The position numbers were made by a program, and so were the translations under genes. A model generated the notes under the pieces. The model made no database searches. It saw only the letters and a list, made by a program, of their open reading frames with translations, and had not been told where the DNA came from. From positions 248,001-312,000 of the forward strand of contig NZ_LPUX01000053.1 of the NCBI RefSeq assembly GCF_001651865.1: a DNA stretch of 64,000 bases. The letters run 5' to 3'. This stretch comes from Sinorhizobium glycinis. Its GTDB lineage: Bacteria; Pseudomonadota; Alphaproteobacteria; Rhizobiales; Rhizobiaceae. Shown piece by piece: positions 9,125 through 18,804 of this stretch. Numbering within the stretch: the first letter of the stretch is position 1; the number at the start of each line of letters is the position of its first letter.

Positions 9125-9433
9125 GCAGGACTCCGGGCATTTCTGACGGGCTTCCGTCCGGCTGTTACCGGACGGCTACAGTAGCGGACATTCGCGACGT
9201 CGGCCGTGATCAAAGCTGTGGCGCGCACCCTTCTCGCTTTTGAGGCGCTTGGCAAGATGCCCGCACATGTTTACATGCGGTTAACCGCAGTTCTTCGCCT
9301 TATGTTATCCCTGTTGTTCGACACTCTGGATTTCGAACGCAGGAGCGGGGACCGGTATGGCCGGACAGCGAACACGAGGCCCGTGGACGCGTGGACGGCA
9401 TGAAGGAAGAGCAGGATTGGGTCGGAAACGGGT
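9125..9433. other. Divergent pepA-lptF intergenic region with a 14-bp palindrome
   Basis: 309 bp between divergent genes, so both promoters should lie here. The only strong symmetric element is TGCGGTTAACCGCA at 9276-9289, a perfect palindrome centred about 150 bp before lptF. I cannot assign a protein to it. No coding region is apparent. Confidence 0.5.
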
Positions 9434-10606
9434 ATGAAGCTGATCGAACGCTACATCTTCCGGCGCGCCACGATCATGTTCCTGGCAACGCTCCTGCCGC
9501 TGCTCGGCATCGTCTGGACCACGCAGGCACTGAGCAACGTCAACCTCGTCACGGATAGCGGCCAGTCGATCTTCGCCTTCCTCAAGCTTGCGACGCTGAT
9601 CCTGCCTTCGGTGGTTCCGATCATTCTGCCCTTCGCACTCTTGATCGGGGTCACCCAGACGCTGAGCGTGATGAACACGGATTCGGAACTGACGGTGCTC
9701 AACGCCGCGGGCAGTTCGCGCATGTCGGTGATCAGGCCGGTGATTTATCTCGCTGTCGGGCTGAGCGTCCTTTCCTTCGTCGTCGACAATTTCGTCGAGC
9801 CCTATTCGCGCGTTGCCGTGCGCAAGATGATTGCGACTGCGCATGCCGACCTGCTTTCCTCCGTCGTGCAGGAAAACGCCTTCCGGAAGATTACCGACGG
9901 GCTTTACGTCCAGGTCGCCGCCCGGCGCAGCGGCGGTGTCCTGCACGGCATCTTCGTCGCCGATTCGCGCAATCCGAATTTCGAACTGGTGTACTATGCC
10001 CGCGAGGGCGCGGTTGACGAGGAACGCTCGGCGCTTGTGATGAAGGACGGCGAAGTCCATCGCAAGTTGCCGGACGGCGGCGTCTCGGTCATCAAATTCG
10101 ACTCCTATGCCTTCGATCTTACCGACATGACCAGGGCGGCGGGCGAGGCCACCATCCGCGCCAAGGATCGGGACCTCTTCTATCTCATCGACCCCGATCC
10201 GAACGATACTTCCTACAAGCGCTCGCCGCTGACCTTTGCGGCGGAACTGCACCGTCGCCTCACCGAATGGACCTACCCGCTTCTTTTCGGATTGATCGCA
10301 CTCGTCGTCAGCAGCGATGCCCGCTCGCACCGGGAGGCGCGCTTGCATCCGACGATCAGCGCCGTGGGTGCGGCCCTCGTCATACGCTGGATGACGTTCT
10401 ACGCGGGCAACAGCGCGGAAGATTCGATATGGTTCGTGCCGCTCATGTATCTGGTGCCGCTGGTCACCGGCGCCTTGGTGATTCGCCAGCTCGCCAGCAA
10501 CCGGCGCCTCGATATACCGACGACGTGGAAGGAAAAGCTCACCGACTTCCTGCTGCGGCTTCGGCTCCTGCGGGCGGCCAGTGCCGATGGGGAGCAGGCG
10601 TCATGA
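9434..10606 (+). CDS. lptF: LPS export ABC transporter permease LptF
   Basis: 390 residues. LptF and LptG form the inner-membrane permease that, with the LptB ATPase, extracts lipopolysaccharide and pushes it onto the periplasmic bridge. Three N-terminal membrane segments (~13-34, ~46-71, ~98-117) and three C-terminal ones (~279-294 onward) flank a periplasmic beta-jellyroll of about 150 residues. The coupling-helix region TVLNAAGSS is the conserved contact to the ATPase. Its stop overlaps the lptG start as ATGA (10603-10606), indicating translational coupling. LptB is not in this window. Confidence 0.95.
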   Translation: MKLIERYIFRRATIMFLATLLPLLGIVWTTQALSNVNLVTDSGQSIFAFLKLATLILPSVVPIILPFALLIGVTQTLSVMNTDSELTVLNAAGSSRMSVIRPVIYLAVGLSVLSFVVDNFVEPYSRVAVRKMIATAHADLLSSVVQENAFRKITDGLYVQVAARRSGGVLHGIFVADSRNPNFELVYYAREGAVDEERSALVMKDGEVHRKLPDGGVSVIKFDSYAFDLTDMTRAAGEATIRAKDRDLFYLIDPDPNDTSYKRSPLTFAAELHRRLTEWTYPLLFGLIALVVSSDARSHREARLHPTISAVGAALVIRWMTFYAGNSAEDSIWFVPLMYLVPLVTGALVIRQLASNRRLDIPTTWKEKLTDFLLRLRLLRAASADGEQAS

Positions 10607-11685
10607 TCCTCAGCACCCTCGGACGCTATTTCTTCAAGCGTTACATCGTCACGACGTTCTGGTTTCTGGTCGGCATCTTCGCGCTGGTCTTCATCATCGA
10701 TTTCAGCGAGCTCACCAGCCGAATGTCGGCCTTGCCGCGTTACACGGTCACCGGCGCGCTGCTGATGACGGCGTTCCGCATCCCGACGATCCTGCAGCAG
10801 ACGGTTCCCTTCGTGGCGCTCTTTTCTGCAATGGCGGCCCTGATATCGCTCAACCGCCGCTATGAGCTGGTCGTGACGCGAGCCGCCGGCATATCCGTGT
10901 GGCAGTTTCTAAGGCCCTTCGTTCTGGGCGCGTTTCTCTTCGGCGTTCTCGCCGTCGCCGCGCTCAACCCGCTTGCCGCCTGGGGCACGAAGAAAGCCGA
11001 AGCGCTGGAGGCGGAGTGGGGCTCGTCCCGCTCGGCGCAATCCAATTCGATTCCGTGGCTCAGACAGATCTATGACGGCACGGACACGATCATTGGCGCC
11101 CGGTCGGTCCAGAAGGGCGGCACGGAACTCATCAACGTCACCGTCATCCACTTTGATCCACAGGGAACGATCATCCTGAGGCAGGATGCGAAATCGGCGA
11201 AACTCGAAGATGGTTACTGGCTCCTTAACGGCGTCACCGAAAGCGGCAACGGACGCCTGCCTCGACGTCTGGAAACGGTACAACTCCGCACGAATCTGAA
11301 GGCCGACTTCGTCCAGGAACGCTTGGCGAAGGCTGATTCCATTCAGTTTTTTGACCTGCCGCATAAAATCGACGTGGCCCGCTCCTTCGGCTTCTCGACC
11401 GACGCCATGGAAACCCAGCTTCACTCGCTCCTGTCGCTGCCGCCGCTTCTCGTTGCAATGACTTTGATCGCCGCCTGCGTGTCATTGAAATTTAGCCGGT
11501 TCAACCAATCGCGCTCCGTAATTCTCGGTGGAATCCTGTCAGGCTTCGTGCTTTATGTCGTCACCGTGCTTGTCAAAGCATTCGGGAGCAGCGGCATCGT
11601 GCCTCCGTTCGTTGCAGCCTGGTTGCCAGTTGTTGTAGCGATGGCGCTGGGCTCGACGATTCTATTGCATCAGGAGGATGGCTAG
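10603..11685 (+). CDS. lptG: LPS export ABC transporter permease LptG
   Basis: 360 residues, partner of LptF in the LptB2FG inner-membrane complex. It has the same plan: N-terminal membrane helices (RYFFKRYIVTTFWFLVGIFALVFIIDFSEL), the coupling segment ELVVTRAAGISVWQFLRP, a periplasmic jellyroll (~residues 130-265, HFDPQGTIILRQDAKSAKLEDG) and three C-terminal helices. The ATG at 10603 overlaps the lptF stop. Its own stop TAG (11683-11685) shares a base with the GTG start of lptD, so lptF, lptG and lptD form one tightly coupled unit. Confidence 0.95.
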   Translation: MILSTLGRYFFKRYIVTTFWFLVGIFALVFIIDFSELTSRMSALPRYTVTGALLMTAFRIPTILQQTVPFVALFSAMAALISLNRRYELVVTRAAGISVWQFLRPFVLGAFLFGVLAVAALNPLAAWGTKKAEALEAEWGSSRSAQSNSIPWLRQIYDGTDTIIGARSVQKGGTELINVTVIHFDPQGTIILRQDAKSAKLEDGYWLLNGVTESGNGRLPRRLETVQLRTNLKADFVQERLAKADSIQFFDLPHKIDVARSFGFSTDAMETQLHSLLSLPPLLVAMTLIAACVSLKFSRFNQSRSVILGGILSGFVLYVVTVLVKAFGSSGIVPPFVAAWLPVVVAMALGSTILLHQEDG

Positions 11686-14033
11686 TGGCGGCAGGCAACC
11701 GCGGACCTATGAAGCTTATCAACGCCGCCCTCCTTGCAGGCGTGGCGCTGCATGCGCTTGCCATCGGAATGCATGCGCCGGCCATGGCGCAGGACACGTC
11801 TACCCGAATCGATGAGCTGCAGCCGAACATCCCGGCTGACGCAAAACTGCTGCTGACCGCCAACGAGCTGGTCTACAACCGCGACACGGAAATCGTCAGC
11901 GTGCGCGGCAATGTGCAGATCGAGTATGGCGGCTACAAAATGGTGGCCCGCCAAGTCGAGTATAATCAGAAGACCGGCCGCATCCTCGCGACCGGCGACA
12001 TTCAGCTGATCGAGCCCGATGGCAATGTCGTTTATGCCGACAAGATGGATGTCACCGACGATTTTGGTAACGGCTTCGTCGAGTCGTTGCGTATCGAGAC
12101 GACGGATCTGACCCGGCTGGCCGCCGAAACCGGCGAACGGCGCAACGGCGAAGAATTCATCCTCAACAAGGCCGTCTACACCGCCTGCACCCCGTGCGCG
12201 ACCAAGCCGGAGCACCGCTCTCTGTGGCACATCAAGGCGCAGCGCGTCATTCAGAACGGCCGCACCCACACAATCCGACTTGAACACGCCTATTTCGAGC
12301 TGTTCGGAAAGCCGATCGCCTACATTCCGGTGATGGAAATCCCCGACCACACGGTCAAGCGCAAGAGCGGATTCCTGTTCCCTACGTTCCGTTACGCGCA
12401 GAAGCTCGGGGCCGGCGTCGGCATCCCCTATTATTGGGCGATCTCGCCCTATATGGACGCGACCGTCACCGCAACCGGATTGACACGTCAAGGCTTCCTG
12501 CTGGAGGGAGAGTTCCGCCAGCGGTTCCACAACGGCATGCACACGCTGAACGTGGCCGGCATCAGCCAGATGGACCGGGACCAGTTCACGCCCGGAACCG
12601 TCGATGCGGAAGAGACCGCGCGCGGCATGGTGGCATCCAGAGGCCGCTTCGAGATCAATCCGCGCTGGACCTTCGGCTGGAACGTTCTCGTCCAATCGGA
12701 CAACAACTTCGCCAAGACCTACGATCTCTCGACCTTCGACGGCACCACCTATGTCAACCAGGCCTATCTGTCGGGCCTCGGCAAGCGCAACTATTTCGAC
12801 CTGCGCGCCTTCTATTTCGACATCCAGGACGCCGATCCGAACAGCATCGCGGAAAACCAGCAGCCGATCGCGCAGGTCCTGGACTATTCCTACACCGCGC
12901 CCGAGCCGGTGCTGGGCGGGGAACTCAACGCTGACTTCAACTTCACGAATGTCAAGCGTAACCGGCTGGACCGGGATACCACGGTGTTCGGCGTGGATCG
13001 CTTCCGCGGGCTCGAGGGCAGCTCGCATCGCCTGACTGGCGAACTCGAATGGAAAAGGACCTTCATCGCGCCCGGCGGACTGGCGTTGACGCCGCTGCTT
13101 GCGGCGCGCGGCGACGCTGTGGGAGTCAATGTGGACGACCCCGTCGGCTATACCGGCGATTTCACCAGCAGCGATGCCGTGACGCGGAGCATGCTCACCG
13201 CAGGTCTCGAGGCGCGGTATCCGATCCTTTTCGCCGGTGAAACGAGCAGCCACGTGCTGGAGCCGATCGCGCAGCTCTACGCGCGCCCGAATGAACAATA
13301 TGCCGGCGCACTGCCGAATGAAGACGCACAGAGCTTCGTCTTCGACGCGACCAATCTCTTCGATCGCGACAAGTTTTCCGGTTTCGACCGTATCGAGGGC
13401 GGGACGCGTGCCAATGTCGGCTTCCGTTACACGGGAAGCTTCGACAGCGGCTACGGCCTGCGCGCCATTGCCGGCCAATCGTTCCATCTCGGCGGTGTCA
13501 ACTCGTTCGCTACGGACGATCTCGTCAAGGCAGGCGCAAATTCCGGCCTGGAGACCGACCGGTCCGACTATGTCGCGATGGTCGGCGTCGACGCTCCTTC
13601 CGGCCTGATGGCGAGCCTCTCCGGTCGACTGGACGAGAAGGATTTAGACCTCCGCCGCGCCGACGCGACGGTCGGCTACCTCGGGCTGACCTGGCAGGCC
13701 GCCTTCACCTATACGCGGATCGAGGCACAACCGCTCTACGGATCGCAATCCGACCAGGATGAAATCCAGACAGCCGCGGCCTATCGATTCCATGACTACT
13801 GGTCGGTGTTCGGTGCTTTGACCTATGACATCAATGACGGCATCGTCTCCCGCCACGGCCTGGGTCTGACCTATGACGATCAGGACACGCTGTTCTCGAT
13901 CGTCTACAAGTCGGAGCGGGACACCGACAGCACGGTCGCCAACGACTGGTCGATCGGTGCCCGCATCAGTTTCCGTACGCTCGGAGACATCAATGTGGGC
14001 GAGACCAGGTTCGAAGAGCTGGACTATTTCTGA
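11685..14033 (+). CDS. lptD: LPS-assembly outer-membrane protein LptD
   Basis: 782 residues. LptD is the outer-membrane beta-barrel that inserts LPS into the outer leaflet. A signal peptide ending near APAMAQ (~residue 36) is followed by the OstA/LptA-like domain (LLLTANELVYNRDTEIVSVRGNVQIEYGG...), then a large barrel rich in alternating aromatic strands that ends in an aromatic residue (ELDYF), as expected for outer-membrane proteins. Two cysteines (TACTPCAT) lie between the N-terminal domain and the barrel. I chose GTG at 11685 because AGGAGG precedes it; ATG at 11709 is an alternative inside the signal peptide. The gap to the next gene is 193 bp. Confidence 0.95.
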   Translation: MAAGNRGPMKLINAALLAGVALHALAIGMHAPAMAQDTSTRIDELQPNIPADAKLLLTANELVYNRDTEIVSVRGNVQIEYGGYKMVARQVEYNQKTGRILATGDIQLIEPDGNVVYADKMDVTDDFGNGFVESLRIETTDLTRLAAETGERRNGEEFILNKAVYTACTPCATKPEHRSLWHIKAQRVIQNGRTHTIRLEHAYFELFGKPIAYIPVMEIPDHTVKRKSGFLFPTFRYAQKLGAGVGIPYYWAISPYMDATVTATGLTRQGFLLEGEFRQRFHNGMHTLNVAGISQMDRDQFTPGTVDAEETARGMVASRGRFEINPRWTFGWNVLVQSDNNFAKTYDLSTFDGTTYVNQAYLSGLGKRNYFDLRAFYFDIQDADPNSIAENQQPIAQVLDYSYTAPEPVLGGELNADFNFTNVKRNRLDRDTTVFGVDRFRGLEGSSHRLTGELEWKRTFIAPGGLALTPLLAARGDAVGVNVDDPVGYTGDFTSSDAVTRSMLTAGLEARYPILFAGETSSHVLEPIAQLYARPNEQYAGALPNEDAQSFVFDATNLFDRDKFSGFDRIEGGTRANVGFRYTGSFDSGYGLRAIAGQSFHLGGVNSFATDDLVKAGANSGLETDRSDYVAMVGVDAPSGLMASLSGRLDEKDLDLRRADATVGYLGLTWQAAFTYTRIEAQPLYGSQSDQDEIQTAAAYRFHDYWSVFGALTYDINDGIVSRHGLGLTYDDQDTLFSIVYKSERDTDSTVANDWSIGARISFRTLGDINVGETRFEELDYF

Positions 14034-14226
14034 GACGTTCCCCGTTCCCTCTTTTTATCGTGCGCGTCGTCTCCCCGCCGCATAAAAGTGACGCGATCGA
14101 TTGATCACGCGCTCTTGTCATCGTTTGGCCGCATGTATTATGCATTTCCCACAAATTGACAGTGGGAAAGCGGACGGTTGAGGCTGTGGCAACGGCTGCG
14201 AGCAATCGGCGCGGGATGAGCAGGGA

Positions 14227-15171
14227 ATGATGATGGGCGGGAAATTCTCGATCGTGAAGGCGCTCTCCGCGCTGGCGGTCGCCGGGGTGCTGAGCATTGC
14301 TTCCGGTGCGGCCGTTGAGGCTGCGAGCGGAGTGAGTGTGATCGTCAACAATACGGTTATCACCTCGGGTGATATCGCCAAGCGCGTGGCATTCCTTCGC
14401 CTGCAGCGCCAGGGCGGCGGTTCGGCCGAAGCCAAGAAGCAACTGGTGGACGAAGTCCTGAAGCGCGCCGAGATCGCACGCGTCCAGCAATCTGTCAGCA
14501 CCCAGGAGGTCGACGCCGCCTATGCGCGATTTGCCGCCGGCAACAAGCTGTCGACCGAGCAACTCGGCAAGATCCTCGATCAGTCCGGCGTCGGTATCGA
14601 GCATTTCAAGCAATATATCGCAGTCCAGATGAGCTGGCCGCGGGTCGTCAACTTCCGCTATGGCAGCGCCAGCCGCCTGTCCGGCGGGGACCTCGTCAAG
14701 CGCATGATGGAAGGCGGCGGCGACAAGCCGGTGACGACGGAATATTTCCTGCAGCAGGTCATCTTCGTCATCCCGGAATCGAAGCGCGGCGCGATCACCG
14801 CCAAGCGGCAGGCAGAAGCCAATGCCTCCCGCGAGAAGTTCCCCGGCTGCGAAACCTCGAAAGTCTTTGCGGCGAACTACCGCGACGTATCGATCCGCAG
14901 TCTCGGCCGCGTGCTCGCCCAGCAATTGCCCGAGGACTGGAAGCCGCTCGTCGAAAAGGCGGGCGACGGAATGACGACCGGCACGCGCGTCACCGAAAAG
15001 GGCGTCGAATATCTGGCAATCTGCAAGAAGCGGCAGGTCAATGACGACGCCGCCGCCGAAGTCGTCTTCCGCGCCGAGGATATCGGCAAGAAGAAGGCCA
15101 GCGGCGAAGATCCGAACAGCGAGAAATATCTCGAGGAACTGCGCTCCAAGGCGCAGATCGTCAATAAATAG
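14227..15171 (+). CDS. SurA-like periplasmic chaperone / peptidyl-prolyl isomerase
   Basis: 314 residues. A signal peptide of ~32 residues (ending AAVEAAS) precedes a SurA N-terminal domain beginning [25 protein letters not shown], with the helical bundle that binds unfolded outer-membrane proteins. A single, rather degenerate parvulin-like region follows ([16 protein letters not shown] ... [17 protein letters not shown] ... [18 protein letters not shown]). E. coli SurA has two parvulin domains and about 430 residues, so this is a short version. Its position between lptD and pdxA matches the E. coli order lptD-surA-pdxA-rsmA, supporting a role in outer-membrane protein (notably LptD) assembly. 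Isomerase activity is doubtful. Confidence 0.85.
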   Translation: MMMGGKFSIVKALSALAVAGVLSIASGAAVEAASGVSVIVNNTVITSGDIAKRVAFLRLQRQGGGSAEAKKQLVDEVLKRAEIARVQQSVSTQEVDAAYARFAAGNKLSTEQLGKILDQSGVGIEHFKQYIAVQMSWPRVVNFRYGSASRLSGGDLVKRMMEGGGDKPVTTEYFLQQVIFVIPESKRGAITAKRQAEANASREKFPGCETSKVFAANYRDVSIRSLGRVLAQQLPEDWKPLVEKAGDGMTTGTRVTEKGVEYLAICKKRQVNDDAAAEVVFRAEDIGKKKASGEDPNSEKYLEELRSKAQIVNK

Positions 15172-15181
15172 TCGGGCTACC

Positions 15182-16210
15182 ATGAGCGAGACGAGCGGCA
15201 GGCCGATCGCCCTGACGATGGGCGACCCGGCCGGTATCGGCCCGGACATAACTCTTGCCGTTTGGGCAAGGCGGGAGGCGCAGGCGACTGCGCCTTTCCT
15301 CTTCATTGGTGACCCTTCGGTGCTATCGGCACGCGCCAAAGAACTCGGGCAAAGCGTGCGGATCGTGGAAACCGATTGTCTTGATGCATCCACCCGTTTC
15401 GCGGACGCCCTGCCGGTATTGCCGATCCGTTGTCCCGCTCCTGTTGTCGCCGGTCAGCCGAACGCCGAGAATGCCGCTGCCGTCACCGGTGCGATCGACA
15501 CCGCAGCACGGCTCGTCATGACCGGTGAAGCCTCGGCCGTGACGACCAATCCCATTGCCAAAGCCGTGCTTTACGAGGCGGGTTTTCGTTTCCCCGGCCA
15601 TACGGAATATCTTGCCGATCTCGCCGAGAAGGCAACCGGGACCTCCGCCCTGCCGGTGATGATGCTGGCGGGGCCGAGGCTGCGCGCCGTTCCCGTGACG
15701 ATCCATATTCCACTCAAGGATGTTCCCGCCGCGCTGACGCCGGATCTCCTCTATCGAACCTGTACGGTAACCGCCACCGATCTGAAGAGCCGCTTCGGGC
15801 TGGAGGCGCCGCGCCTTGCCATCGCCGGTCTCAATCCGCATGCCGGCGAAGCGGGCGCGCTCGGTCTCGAAGACGATGCGATCATCCGCCCGGTCATCGA
15901 CCGGCTTCGCGGCGAAGGCCACAACGTCGTCGGACCGCTGCCGGCCGACACCATGTTTCATGATAGGGCAAGAGAGACCTACGACGTCGCGATCTGCATG
16001 TATCACGATCAGGCGCTGATACCGGCCAAGGCGCTCGGCTTCGATGACAGTGTCAATGTGACGCTTGGCTTGCCTTTCATCAGAACCTCGCCGGACCATG
16101 GCACCGCCTTCGCGATTGCCGGCAAGGGAATTGCCCGCGAGGACAGCCTGCAAGCGGCGCTGCGGCTTGCCGCCGAACTTGCGGCCAATGCCGGGAAGGC
16201 GCAGGGCTGA
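15182..16210 (+). CDS. pdxA: 4-hydroxythreonine-4-phosphate dehydrogenase
   Basis: 342 residues. PdxA oxidises 4-phosphohydroxy-L-threonine on the way to pyridoxal phosphate. Family landmarks include the N-terminal [24 protein letters not shown], the metal/substrate region [15 protein letters not shown], and [42 protein letters not shown] near the C terminus. ATG at 15182 is 10 bp after the upstream stop. Its own stop overlaps the rsmA start as TGATG, so the pair is likely translated in a coupled way. Confidence 0.96.
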   Translation: MSETSGRPIALTMGDPAGIGPDITLAVWARREAQATAPFLFIGDPSVLSARAKELGQSVRIVETDCLDASTRFADALPVLPIRCPAPVVAGQPNAENAAAVTGAIDTAARLVMTGEASAVTTNPIAKAVLYEAGFRFPGHTEYLADLAEKATGTSALPVMMLAGPRLRAVPVTIHIPLKDVPAALTPDLLYRTCTVTATDLKSRFGLEAPRLAIAGLNPHAGEAGALGLEDDAIIRPVIDRLRGEGHNVVGPLPADTMFHDRARETYDVAICMYHDQALIPAKALGFDDSVNVTLGLPFIRTSPDHGTAFAIAGKGIAREDSLQAALRLAAELAANAGKAQG

Positions 16211-17034
16211 TGGCTGCTCTCGACGGTCTGCCGCCGCTTCGCGACGTCATCCAGCGCCACGGGCTGGACGCGAAGAAGGCGCTCGGTCAGAACTTCCTGC
16301 TCGACCTCAACCTCACCCAGAAGATCGCCCGTACGGCGGGCCCTCTCGAAGATGTTACGGTCATCGAGGTCGGGCCGGGTCCCGGGGGGCTGACGCGCGC
16401 CATCCTTGCGCTCGGCGCCAGGAAGGTCGTGGCGATCGAACGCGACCCGCGCTGCCTGCCGGCACTTGCCGAAATCGGCGCCCATTATCCCGGCCGGCTC
16501 GATGTCGTCGAAGGCGACGCCCTGAAGGTCGATTTCGAAAGCCTCGCCAACGGTCCAGTCCGTATCATCGCCAACCTGCCTTACAATGTCGGCACGCAGC
16601 TTCTCGTCAATTGGCTGCTGCCCGAGCGCTGGCCGCCCTTCTGGCAGTCGATGACGTTGATGTTCCAGCGGGAAGTCGGGTTGCGCATCGTGGCGAGCGC
16701 CGACGACGATCATTATGGCCGCCTCGGCGTCCTCTGCGGCTGGCGGACCAAGGCGCGACTGGCCTTCGACGTGCCGCCGCAGGCCTTCACCCCTCCTCCG
16801 AAAGTCACCTCCACGGTCGTGCATCTCGAACCGATCGACAAGCCGATTCCGTGCGCAGTCTCGGCGCTCGAGAAGGTCACGCATGCAGCCTTCGGCCAGC
16901 GCCGCAAGATGCTGCGCCAGAGCCTGAAGCCGCTCGGCGGCGAAACGCTGCTCGGCAAGGCGGGCATCGATCCGCAGCGCCGCGCCGAGACGCTGACGGT
17001 CGAAGAATTCTGCCGCCTGGCGAATTGCCTTTGA
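16210..17034 (+). CDS. rsmA: 16S rRNA (adenine1518/1519-N6)-dimethyltransferase
   Basis: 274 residues (also called ksgA). It dimethylates two adenines near the 3' end of 16S rRNA late in small-subunit assembly. Visible motifs are the early [19 protein letters not shown], the SAM-binding loop [16 protein letters not shown] (~54-69), the acidic [10 protein letters not shown], and the catalytic [13 protein letters not shown] (NLPY). The C-terminal helical domain includes [15 protein letters not shown]. The ATG overlaps the pdxA stop. It converges with gmk across 15 bp. Confidence 0.96.
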   Translation: MAALDGLPPLRDVIQRHGLDAKKALGQNFLLDLNLTQKIARTAGPLEDVTVIEVGPGPGGLTRAILALGARKVVAIERDPRCLPALAEIGAHYPGRLDVVEGDALKVDFESLANGPVRIIANLPYNVGTQLLVNWLLPERWPPFWQSMTLMFQREVGLRIVASADDDHYGRLGVLCGWRTKARLAFDVPPQAFTPPPKVTSTVVHLEPIDKPIPCAVSALEKVTHAAFGQRRKMLRQSLKPLGGETLLGKAGIDPQRRAETLTVEEFCRLANCL

Positions 17035-17049
17035 GCCGATAGAAAGGAC

Positions 17050-17709
17050 TTAGAAGGGGTTTTCCGTCAGCAGACCGTTGACGAATTCGAACAGACCGGG
17101 GCGACGATCGCGGCGCAGGCGCTCCGCTTCGATGATCGACCGGACTGAAGAGAAGGCGCGGTCGAGATCGTCGTTGAGGACGATATAATCGTATTCCCGC
17201 CAATGCTCGATCTCCGCGCGCGAATTGGCGAGCCGGGTGGCGATCACTTCCTCGGTGTCTTCGGCGCGCCGGTGCAAGCGCGACTGCAGTTCGGCCATGG
17301 ACGGCGGCAGGATGAAGATCGAGACAACGTCGCCCGCCATCTTTTCCTGCAATTGCTGCGCGCCTTGCCAGTCGATATCGAAGAGCATGTCGCGCCCTTC
17401 GGCCATCGCGGCCTCGACGGCGTCACGCGGCGTTCCGTAAAAGTTGCCGTGGACCTCGGCCCATTCCAGGAGCGAGTCGGTCGCCCTCAAGGCTTCGAAT
17501 TCGCGGATGGTCTTGAAATAGTAATGTCGCCCTTCGATCTCGCTCGACCGCTTGGCGCGCGTCGTGACACTCACCGAAATGCTCAGTTCCGGATCGGCTT
17601 CGAGGAGATTGCGCGCGATCGTTGATTTCCCGGCGCCAGATGGCGATGAGATCACAAGCATCAATCCGCGGCGGGCGATCCTGATGGGCGAAGCGGTCGC
17701 CGATTTCAT
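17050..17709 (-). CDS. gmk: Guanylate kinase
   Basis: 219 residues. It phosphorylates GMP to GDP. The P-loop SPSGAGKST is at ~22-30. The GMP-binding segment includes [21 protein letters not shown], and [14 protein letters not shown] is the central strand region. The chain is of family length. It lies 3 bp downstream of yicC, the same pairing seen in many proteobacteria, and is probably cotranscribed with it. Confidence 0.96.
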   Translation of the reverse strand: MKSATASPIRIARRGLMLVISSPSGAGKSTIARNLLEADPELSISVSVTTRAKRSSEIEGRHYYFKTIREFEALRATDSLLEWAEVHGNFYGTPRDAVEAAMAEGRDMLFDIDWQGAQQLQEKMAGDVVSIFILPPSMAELQSRLHRRAEDTEEVIATRLANSRAEIEHWREYDYIVLNDDLDRAFSSVRSIIEAERLRRDRRPGLFEFVNGLLTENPF

Positions 17710-17712
17710 GTC

Positions 17713-18600
17713 TTACTCCAGATTCTGAACCTGTTCCCGGAACTGGTCGATCACAACCTTCAATTCGATGCCGGCCGCGGAGACGGCGGCGGCGTTCGAC
17801 TTCGAGCAGATCGTATTCGATTCCCGGTTAAATTCCTGTGCAAGGAAATCGAGCTTGCGACCGACCGGGCCGCCTTTCATCAGAAGCTCGCGGGCGGCGG
17901 CAATGTGCGAACGAAGCCGGTCGATCTCTTCCCTGAGATCCGCCTTTGTGGCGAGCAGCGCGACCTCGGCATGCAATCTTTCGCGGTCGATCGATGACGC
18001 GTTGTCCATGACCAGTGCGACCTGTTGTGCCAACCGCGCCGCGATTGCCGAAGGGCTCCGGGAGGGGTCGTTCTCGACCGTCGCGGTCAGTTCTTCAATG
18101 CGCTCCACCTGCGCCAGCAGAATTTTTTCGAGCGCAGCCCCCTCGTCTTCGCGCATGGCCATGAGGTCGGCCAGCGAAAATTCAAGCGCCTTGACGATAT
18201 CGGCGTCGCGGGCGGCGCGCTCGCTCTCGGTTTCCTCCGGCTCGCGAAAATCGATAATGCCGCGGAGCGACAGAAGCGTATCGAACTTGAGCGGCGCCGG
18301 GTCGATGAGATCGCCCAGTTGCTCGCGCAGCTTCAGGACGGCATCCAGGGCACCACGATTGACGACGGCTTCGACGGCCGTCTCGCCGCCGCTGACAGAA
18401 AGGGCGATCTGCAGGTTGCCGCGAGAGAAATACTGCGGAGCGAGGCGTCGACAGTCGGGCTCGAAACGTTCGAGCCCCTGTGGAAGGCGCAGCCGCACAT
18501 CGAGCCCCTTGCCATTGACCGAGCGCAATTCCCAGGCCCAGCGATAACGGCCGCTGCTCCCCTCTCTCCTGGCAAAGCCGGTCATCGACTGGAGCGGCAT
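17713..18600 (-). CDS. YicC-family endoribonuclease
   Basis: 295 residues. YicC proteins begin with the diagnostic MxSMTGFAR motif, here MPLQSMTGFARREG, and have a conserved C-terminal block KLDFLAQEFNRESNTICSKS; both are intact. The E. coli protein has been reported as an RNase acting on small RNAs. I chose ATG at 18600 because GGAGGA ends four bases upstream; the ATG four codons further up overlaps that ribosome site. It is followed closely by gmk. Confidence 0.93.
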   Translation of the reverse strand: MPLQSMTGFARREGSSGRYRWAWELRSVNGKGLDVRLRLPQGLERFEPDCRRLAPQYFSRGNLQIALSVSGGETAVEAVVNRGALDAVLKLREQLGDLIDPAPLKFDTLLSLRGIIDFREPEETESERAARDADIVKALEFSLADLMAMREDEGAALEKILLAQVERIEELTATVENDPSRSPSAIAARLAQQVALVMDNASSIDRERLHAEVALLATKADLREEIDRLRSHIAAARELLMKGGPVGRKLDFLAQEFNRESNTICSKSNAAAVSAAGIELKVVIDQFREQVQNLE

Positions 18601-18615
18601 GGTTTCCTCCATTCG

Positions 18616-18721
18616 CTGCTTCGTGCTCCCTTAAATCGCATGCCGATTCTAAGGACAACAACACGCAGCATTCTTAAGTACAGCGACCTTTGTGCGTCCG
18701 AAAGGACGCACGGCGCTGTGG
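18616..18721 (+). repeat. Two-palindrome mosaic repeat, degenerate copy (a)
   Basis: It aligns along its length with the better copies at 25446, 33960 and 54507. The left palindrome is decayed (GCTCCCTTAAATCG...CGATTCTAAGG...ACACGCAGCA). The right one is clear (TACAGCGACCTTTGTGCGTC..GACGCACGGCGCTGT). It lies between mltG and yicC, just upstream of the yicC ribosome site. Confidence 0.75.
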
Positions 18722-18804
18722 TGCAGAAGCAATAGGGCGACGGCGCGGCATCCCGCAAGGGATATCCGCGCCGTCCGCCAATCTTCCACAATGCAGCCGG
18801 TCTT

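Noticed and set aside
9276-9289. GTTAAC palindrome as a CtrA cell-cycle site
   Set aside because: CtrA sites have TTAA-N7-TTAA; the second half is missing here.
11682-13487. 601-codon minus-strand frame opposite lptD
   Set aside because: Antisense of a well-supported lptD; no recognisable protein.
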